From Cyanobacteria bacterium UBA5018 (lineage in GTDB: Bacteria > Cyanobacteriota > Cyanobacteriia > PCC-6307 > Cyanobiaceae): a stretch of DNA of 10,669 nucleotides. A program made the translations under genes and the position numbers. How positions within the stretch are numbered: position 1 is the first letter of the stretch; every line of letters starts with the position of its first letter. The DNA is taken from NCBI GenBank assembly GCA_002396505.1, contig DGYA01000121.1, forward strand, positions 1,075 to 11,743, written 5' to 3'. The notes beneath the pieces were generated by a model, which had not been told where the DNA came from, made no database searches, and was given only the letters and a program-made list of their open reading frames with translations. Below are positions 6,790 through 10,669 of the stretch, piece after piece.

Positions 6790-8607
6790 ATGAGTGCTTT
6801 TCTAGAGGTCGCTGCCCATCCAGACGCTGCGATCACCCTGGGGGTGTTTGCTGGATCCATCGCCCTGTTTGTGGGGGGCTGGCTGCCGCCGGAGGTCACG
6901 GGCCTGCTGGCGGCGGCGCTGCTGGTGGTGTTTAAGGTGCTCAAACCCGATGAGGCGGCCCAGGGTTTTGGCAGCCCGGCTCTGATCACTTTGATGGGTC
7001 TGTTTGCCGTCTCTGCCGGCCTGTTTCGCAGCGGCGGCGTAGATCGCCTGCGAGCCTTAATTGCCTCCGATGCCATCCGCAGCCCAAGACGACTAATCAT
7101 GCTGCTGGTGGGCGTGGTGGCTCCGCTTTCTGGGTTTATTCCCAATACCCCAATCGTTGCCACACTGCTGCCGGTACTGGAGAACTGGTGTCAACGGCGG
7201 CGCATTTCCCCCTCGCGCGTGATGCTGCCCATGTCATTTGCGGTAGTGATCGGCGGCACCATCTCACTGCTCGGCACATCCACAAACCTATTGGCTAGTG
7301 AAGTAAGCAAGAAACTGGGGTTCGGAGCTATAGATTTATTTGATTTCACCGCCATTGGCATCCCACTTTGGCTTTTTGGTGGTCTCTATTTGATCTGGGC
7401 ATCCGATCGTTTGCTGCCGGATCGTGGTCTATCCAGTAATGATCTGCTCTCCGATCTCACCAATGGCGGCTACTTCACCGACGTATTGATCCCTGAAGGT
7501 TCAGAACTGATTGGCAAGTCTCTGCACAACAGTCGTCTGCAACGCCGTTTTGACGTGGACGTGTTGGAACTGCATCGGGGTGATCAAAGTTTTACAGCCC
7601 CCTTTGCCGACCTGCAGCTGCTGGCCGGCGATCGACTGCTGCTGCGCTGCCAGCGCCAGGACCTGCTGCGGCTGCAGCAGGAACAAACCGTCACCTTGGC
7701 ACCGGTGGGCGATTCAGAAGCAGACATGGCTGAATTGAATAGTGTCAAGTCGACCCAGCGCCTGGTGGAGGTGCTGCTGCCAGGTGGCTCCAGCCTTGAT
7801 GGCAGTTCGGTGAGGGATTTGCGCTTTCGCCAGCGATACAACGCCACCCTGCTAGCGGTGCGGCGGGGCAGGCAAGTACTTAAAGATCTGCTGGGCAAAG
7901 TGGTTTTGCAGGCCGGCGACGTGTTGCTACTGCAGGCGCCCATAGATGCGATTCGGGGCCTGCAGGACAGCAGCGATCTGGTGCTGCTCGACGAACTGGA
8001 GAAAGACTTACCCACCACCAATCGCAAGTGGGTGGCAGTGATGCTGGCCTCGCTGGTGGTGTTGCTGCCGATGTTCAAGCTGATGAATGTGATGGCTGCG
8101 GTGCTGCTTTCGGTGGTGGCGATGGTGGCCACCGGTTGCCTGCGCCCGGGCGAGTTGCAACGCTCCATCCGTTGGGACGTGATCCTGCTACTTGGTTCCC
8201 TGTCCTGCTTCAGCGTGGCGATGCAGAACACGGGTCTGGCTACCGCCATGGCCAAGGATCTGTTGCAATCCCTAGATGGCTGGTCTGCCTATGGCGTGTT
8301 GGTGGTGGTGTTTCTTCTGGCCCAGGTGTTCACCGAGACCCTCAGCAACGGCGCCACCGTGGTGCTATTGACGCCGATCGCCACGGAACTGGCCAAGGGA
8401 CTGGATTTACCCCCCTTAGCCTTCATCTACGCCATCCTGTTTGCCGCCAGCCAAAGCTTCCTCACACCGATTGGCTACCAGTGCAACCTGATGGTGATGG
8501 GGCCTGGCCGCTACCGCTTTTTGGACATGACCCGCTATGGCGCTCCGCTCACCTTCGGGTTGACGCTGTTGGTTCCCTGGTTGATCTGCCACCATTTCAA
8601 CCTTTGA
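6790..8607 (+). CDS. SLC13/DASS-family permease with two TrkA-C (RCK_C) domains
   Basis: This is a 605-residue plasma-membrane transporter of the divalent anion:sodium symporter superfamily. The N-terminal membrane half carries FIPNTPIVATLLP and the motif SLLGTSTNLL (about 159-168). Two soluble TrkA-C (RCK_C) domains follow at about 230-303 and 324-402, each starting with a VLIPEGSxLIGKS or VLLPGGSSLDGSS strand; these are thought to bind a ligand and regulate the channel. The C-terminal membrane half has ETLSNGATVVLLTP (about 516-529) and SFLTPIGYQCNLMVMGPG (about 556-573). The domain order matches the bacterial SLC13/SAC1-like group often called sodium:sulfate symporters, but the substrate is not decided by sequence; sulfate, dicarboxylates or other anions are possible. 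The frame also opens at TTG 6769 and TTG 6775, but the ATG at 6790 gives the natural family N-terminus; no start has a convincing Shine-Dalgarno. It is followed by 83 bases and then amt on the same strand. Confidence 0.88.
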   Translation: MSAFLEVAAHPDAAITLGVFAGSIALFVGGWLPPEVTGLLAAALLVVFKVLKPDEAAQGFGSPALITLMGLFAVSAGLFRSGGVDRLRALIASDAIRSPRRLIMLLVGVVAPLSGFIPNTPIVATLLPVLENWCQRRRISPSRVMLPMSFAVVIGGTISLLGTSTNLLASEVSKKLGFGAIDLFDFTAIGIPLWLFGGLYLIWASDRLLPDRGLSSNDLLSDLTNGGYFTDVLIPEGSELIGKSLHNSRLQRRFDVDVLELHRGDQSFTAPFADLQLLAGDRLLLRCQRQDLLRLQQEQTVTLAPVGDSEADMAELNSVKSTQRLVEVLLPGGSSLDGSSVRDLRFRQRYNATLLAVRRGRQVLKDLLGKVVLQAGDVLLLQAPIDAIRGLQDSSDLVLLDELEKDLPTTNRKWVAVMLASLVVLLPMFKLMNVMAAVLLSVVAMVATGCLRPGELQRSIRWDVILLLGSLSCFSVAMQNTGLATAMAKDLLQSLDGWSAYGVLVVVFLLAQVFTETLSNGATVVLLTPIATELAKGLDLPPLAFIYAILFAASQSFLTPIGYQCNLMVMGPGRYRFLDMTRYGAPLTFGLTLLVPWLICHHFNL

Positions 8608-8613
8608 AGCCGC

Positions 8614-8651
8614 TGGGCAAACGGTTGCATTGGATACATGAGGTTTGCCCA
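8614..8651. repeat. 9-bp inverted repeat enclosing the NtcA-like box
   Basis: TGGGCAAAC (8614-8622) and GTTTGCCCA (8643-8651) are perfect reverse complements separated by 20 bases. The centre (8632.5) lies within two bases of the centre of the NtcA-like box. It starts seven bases after the SLC13 stop but has no T-run after it, so it is a poor intrinsic terminator. A DNA operator or an RNA hairpin are both possible. Confidence 0.6.
8624..8637 (+). promoter_or_regulatory. NtcA-like binding site in front of amt
   Basis: GTTGCATTGGATAC fits the relaxed NtcA pattern GT-N10-AC and differs from GTA-N8-TAC by one base. The nitrogen regulator NtcA activates amt genes in many cyanobacteria when 2-oxoglutarate is high. 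A TAAAAG at 8659-8664 lies 21 bases downstream, close to the usual distance from an NtcA box to a -10 element in class II activated promoters. This predicts a transcription start near 8671, about 20 bases before the ATG. Confidence 0.55.
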
Positions 8652-8658
8652 TCCCTGT

Positions 8659-8664
8659 TAAAAG
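8659..8664 (+). promoter_or_regulatory. candidate -10 box of the amt-PII operon
   Basis: TAAAAG sits 21 bases after the NtcA-like box, fitting an activated promoter that lacks a -35. TATAAG at 8665-8670 is closer to the -10 consensus but further from the box (27 bases). Either is possible. Confidence 0.4.
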
Positions 8665-8690
8665 TATAAGAGTGTTGCTTTGTCCTAAGC

Positions 8691-10142
8691 ATGATTTCAA
8701 ATCCCCGGCAGGGGGGAGGCCCATCGGCCCTTGCCACCTTCGATCGATTCCGCCAGGGAGTTCTGGCTGGCGTACAGCAACCCCAACTCAAGCGCTACGG
8801 GGTGCTGCTGCTCGCCGCCGGCGCAGGCCTGCTGCCCTTGATGGCGGGCTCCGCCCATGCGGCGCTGCAAAAGGTGCCCACCGATGGCGCCGACACCCTG
8901 TTGATGTTGATGGGTTCTGCCCTGGTACTGCTGATGACGCCTGGTCTGGCGTTCTTCTACGGCGGGTTCACCAGAGCCAAGAATGTGCTCAACACGATGA
9001 TGATGAGCTTTTTCCTGATGGGACTCATCGGTGTCGTATGGGTGGTGATCGGTTATTCACTTTCCTTTGACACAGGTTTCGGCAGCCCCTTTATCGGTGG
9101 CCTCGGTCAGATGTGGCTGAACGGCGTTGGTGGGCCCCTAGGTGATGCCCCTCTAGCCGATGGATTTGCAATTTCAGGATCTTCCTTTGCCCTATTTCAG
9201 GGCATGTTTGCAATTATCACTCCGGCACTCATCTCTGGAGCCTTGGTTGAGAGAATTAATTTCAAGGCTTGGTTCTGGTTTTCACTGCTCTGGAGCATTT
9301 TCATCTATTGTCCCATGGCCAAGATGGTCTGGGGCGGTGGCTACATCGGTCCCTTCGGCGAGCTTGGTGTTATTGACTTCGCTGGCGGCACGGTGGTACA
9401 CATTGCTGCCGGTGTAGCCGCTTTAGTGTCGGCAGCCATCGTTGGCCCCCGCAGCACCTATCCCGATCAGCTGCGCCCACCCCACAACGTGCCCTTCATT
9501 TTGTTGGGCGCCGGTTTACTCTGGTTTGGCTGGTTTGGCTTTAATGGCGCCAGCTATTTCGCAGCAAAGGGTGCCGGCTTCTCCTTCATGGCCACCAGCG
9601 TGGCCGCATCGATGGCGATGCTCACCTGGTGCCTGATTGAATGGTTCCGCGATGGCAAACCCACCGCCGTGGGTGCAGCCACCGGCGCTGTGGCTGGCCT
9701 GGTGGGCATTACCCCCGCCGCTGGCTTTGTTTACATGCCTCAGGCGATCATTATTGGCGCTGTTGTAGCAGTTGGCTGCTACCTTGCTGTTCAAGTAAAG
9801 GCAGCGATCAAATTTGACGACTCCCTTGATGCATTTATGGTGCACGGGGTGGGTGGCACCATTGGTGCCCTGTTAACTGGTCTTTTGGCGGTGCCAGCCT
9901 TGGTGCCTGCGGATTATTTCCCTAAATCGGCTGAAATCCTGGCCAGCAGCGGCAATCTGGGTCTTTTCATCGCCCATTGCAAGGCAGTTTTGATCTCTTA
10001 TGGCTTTGTCGGCCTCGGCACCGCTGTGATTCTCTGGATCCTTGGCGCCACCATCGGTCTGCGGGTATCCCCCCAGGACGAGAGCCGCGGCCTGGACTAT
10101 GTCGCCCATGGAGAAGAGGCCTACGATCCTATGAACAGCTGA
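8691..10142 (+). CDS. amt: ammonium transporter (Amt family)
   Basis: This is a trimeric ammonium channel of the plasma membrane, 483 residues. A signal-like segment (VLLLAAGAGLLPLMAGSAHA, about 38-57, cleavage after AHA likely) precedes eleven expected membrane helices. Functional residues are all present by comparison with E. coli AmtB: Phe169 in LFQGMFA (AmtB F107), Trp214 in MVWGGGY (W148), Asp229 and His237 in DFAGGTVVHI (D160 and H168), Phe284 and Ser288 in WFGFNGAS (F215 and S219), and the second pore histidine, His385, in MVHGVGG (H318). The C-terminal tail GLRVSPQDESRGLDYVAHGEEAYDP is the conserved cytoplasmic region that couples subunits and contacts PII. The extra length against AmtB is mainly the N-terminal extension of about 35 residues before the signal core. 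The ATG has no Shine-Dalgarno. Seven bases after its TGA comes the PII gene, the classic amt-glnK pairing. The region 8624-8664 suggests NtcA-dependent expression. Confidence 0.97.
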   Translation: MISNPRQGGGPSALATFDRFRQGVLAGVQQPQLKRYGVLLLAAGAGLLPLMAGSAHAALQKVPTDGADTLLMLMGSALVLLMTPGLAFFYGGFTRAKNVLNTMMMSFFLMGLIGVVWVVIGYSLSFDTGFGSPFIGGLGQMWLNGVGGPLGDAPLADGFAISGSSFALFQGMFAIITPALISGALVERINFKAWFWFSLLWSIFIYCPMAKMVWGGGYIGPFGELGVIDFAGGTVVHIAAGVAALVSAAIVGPRSTYPDQLRPPHNVPFILLGAGLLWFGWFGFNGASYFAAKGAGFSFMATSVAASMAMLTWCLIEWFRDGKPTAVGAATGAVAGLVGITPAAGFVYMPQAIIIGAVVAVGCYLAVQVKAAIKFDDSLDAFMVHGVGGTIGALLTGLLAVPALVPADYFPKSAEILASSGNLGLFIAHCKAVLISYGFVGLGTAVILWILGATIGLRVSPQDESRGLDYVAHGEEAYDPMNS

Positions 10143-10149
10143 TCCGCCC

Positions 10150-10488
10150 ATGAAACTGATTAAAGCGATTCTGCGTCCAGGCAAGCTGGATGAAGTGAAG
10201 CGGGCCCTGGTCGATCTTGATATCGTTGGCATGACTGCCTTCGAAGTCCGGGGTTTCGGGCGTCAAAAGGGACAGGTGGAGCGCTACCGGGCCACTGAGT
10301 TCAAGGTGGATTTTCTGCCCAAGGTGATGGTTGAGGTGGTGGTGGACGACGAAAAGCTGGATGCCGCCCTGGCGACAATTCAGCAGGCTGCCCAAACCGG
10401 CGAGATCGGCGACGGGAAAATTTTTGTTCTCCCTGTGGAAAATGCCGTGAGGATCCGCACCGGCGAATCCGGCACAATCGCCGTCTAA
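10150..10488 (+). CDS. glnK: PII nitrogen regulatory protein, T-loop variant (GlnK-like)
   Basis: This is a 112-residue trimeric PII signalling protein that senses ATP/ADP and 2-oxoglutarate. Being 7 bases behind amt, it is likely the subunit that plugs the ammonium channel when nitrogen is plentiful. Effector-site residues are intact: Thr29, Arg38, Gln39, Lys58, the GDGK motif ending at Lys90, and Arg101/Arg103 in RIRTGE. The T-loop is odd. Standard cyanobacterial GlnB reads RYRGSEY at 45-51, with Ser49 phosphorylated and Tyr51 equivalent to the uridylylated residue of proteobacteria. Here it reads RYRATEF, with Ala48, Thr49 and Phe51. Tyr51 modification is therefore impossible, while Thr49 could still accept phosphate. 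Arg47, which enters the AmtB pore in E. coli, is kept. The difference suggests a second, Amt-dedicated paralogue rather than the housekeeping GlnB, though the rest of the genome is not visible. No Shine-Dalgarno is evident, so translation probably depends on amt. Confidence 0.95.
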   Translation: MKLIKAILRPGKLDEVKRALVDLDIVGMTAFEVRGFGRQKGQVERYRATEFKVDFLPKVMVEVVVDDEKLDAALATIQQAAQTGEIGDGKIFVLPVENAVRIRTGESGTIAV

Positions 10489-10570
10489 CCCTCCTTTCTT
10501 GAAAGATTCTCAGGCATTAAATCAAAGCGTCTAATTTTTGTGGAGATCATCAAAACCCCGATTCAGCCAA

Positions 10571-10634
10571 GTTACTAGCCAAGACTCCTCTGGATTTGGG
10601 ATTTACTCTTATCCTCCCTGGTTACCAGTCAAGA
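10571..10634. repeat. 14-base direct repeat with 50-base period
   Basis: GTTACTAGCCAAGA (10571-10584) and GTTACCAGTCAAGA (10621-10634) match at 12 of 14 positions. They lie in the gene-free, more AT-rich stretch that follows the PII gene. Nothing else in 10489-10641 could be assigned; the role of the repeat is unknown and it may be chance. Confidence 0.4.
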
Positions 10635-10641
10635 GTTACCG

Positions 10642-10668
10642 CCGGATCGAGCATTTATCTCGATCCGG
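10642..10668. terminator. perfect 10-bp hairpin at the window edge, possible terminator
   Basis: CCGGATCGAG (10642-10651) and CTCGATCCGG (10659-10668) are perfect reverse complements around a 7-base loop. Such a stem would suit an intrinsic terminator of the amt-PII operon, but the window ends one base later, so the necessary T-run cannot be seen. On the minus strand no U-tract follows the stem. It stands about 150 bases after the PII stop. Confidence 0.4.
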
Positions 10669-10669
10669 A

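Noticed and set aside
7584..8255. Minus-strand open frame of 223 codons inside the SLC13 gene
   Set aside because: Ser/Arg/Thr-rich shadow of a well-supported permease; no start context or motif.
10493..10504. CTTTC-TT-GAAAG just after the PII stop as a terminator
   Set aside because: The stem is only 5 bp with a 2-base loop and no T-run; too weak.

Overview
The window looks like a chromosomal segment of a cyanobacterium of the Synechococcus/Cyanobium type. This is an inference from four things: a cyanobacterial-style ammonium channel with a cleavable N-terminal signal, an adjacent PII protein with the GFGRQKGQ T-loop base, an NtcA-like box in front of the channel gene, and mostly weak or absent Shine-Dalgarno sequences in a moderately to highly GC-rich sequence. 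No RNA gene, CRISPR array, insertion sequence or phage gene was seen.

Layout. Positions 1-414 (+) hold the 3' end of an asparaginase-II type L-asparaginase. Its stop codon overlaps the stop of a convergent minus-strand pair: a small Fsa/TalC-type transaldolase (411-1061) and a DUF475/TerC-like membrane protein (1064-2131). Further along the minus strand is a compact four-gene polar amino acid ABC transporter in the order binding protein, permease, permease, ATPase (6383 down to 2203; AapJQMP/NatFGH type). Its genes overlap or are separated by one base. A gap of about 400 bases (6384-6789) is the divergent promoter region. It holds a perfect TATAAT on the minus strand, a cluster of GGCC inverted repeats in the presumed aap leader, and a 14-base direct repeat closer to the plus-strand gene. 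The plus strand then carries an SLC13-family permease with two internal TrkA-C (RCK_C) domains (6790-8607), an ammonium channel amt (8691-10142), and a PII signalling protein 7 bases behind it (10150-10488). The last 180 bases contain no gene but end in a perfect 10-bp hairpin.

Function. The theme is nitrogen acquisition: asparagine hydrolysis to ammonium, uptake of amino acids by the ABC system, and ammonium entry through Amt, with a PII partner that probably gates Amt according to 2-oxoglutarate and ATP/ADP. The likely NtcA control point is the short gap before amt, where a GT-N10-AC box sits inside a 9-bp inverted repeat. I see no wholly new system. The most unusual points are the altered T-loop of the PII protein (Thr49 and Phe51 instead of Ser49 and Tyr51), the nested dyad at the amt promoter, and the GGCC repeat cluster in the aap leader.
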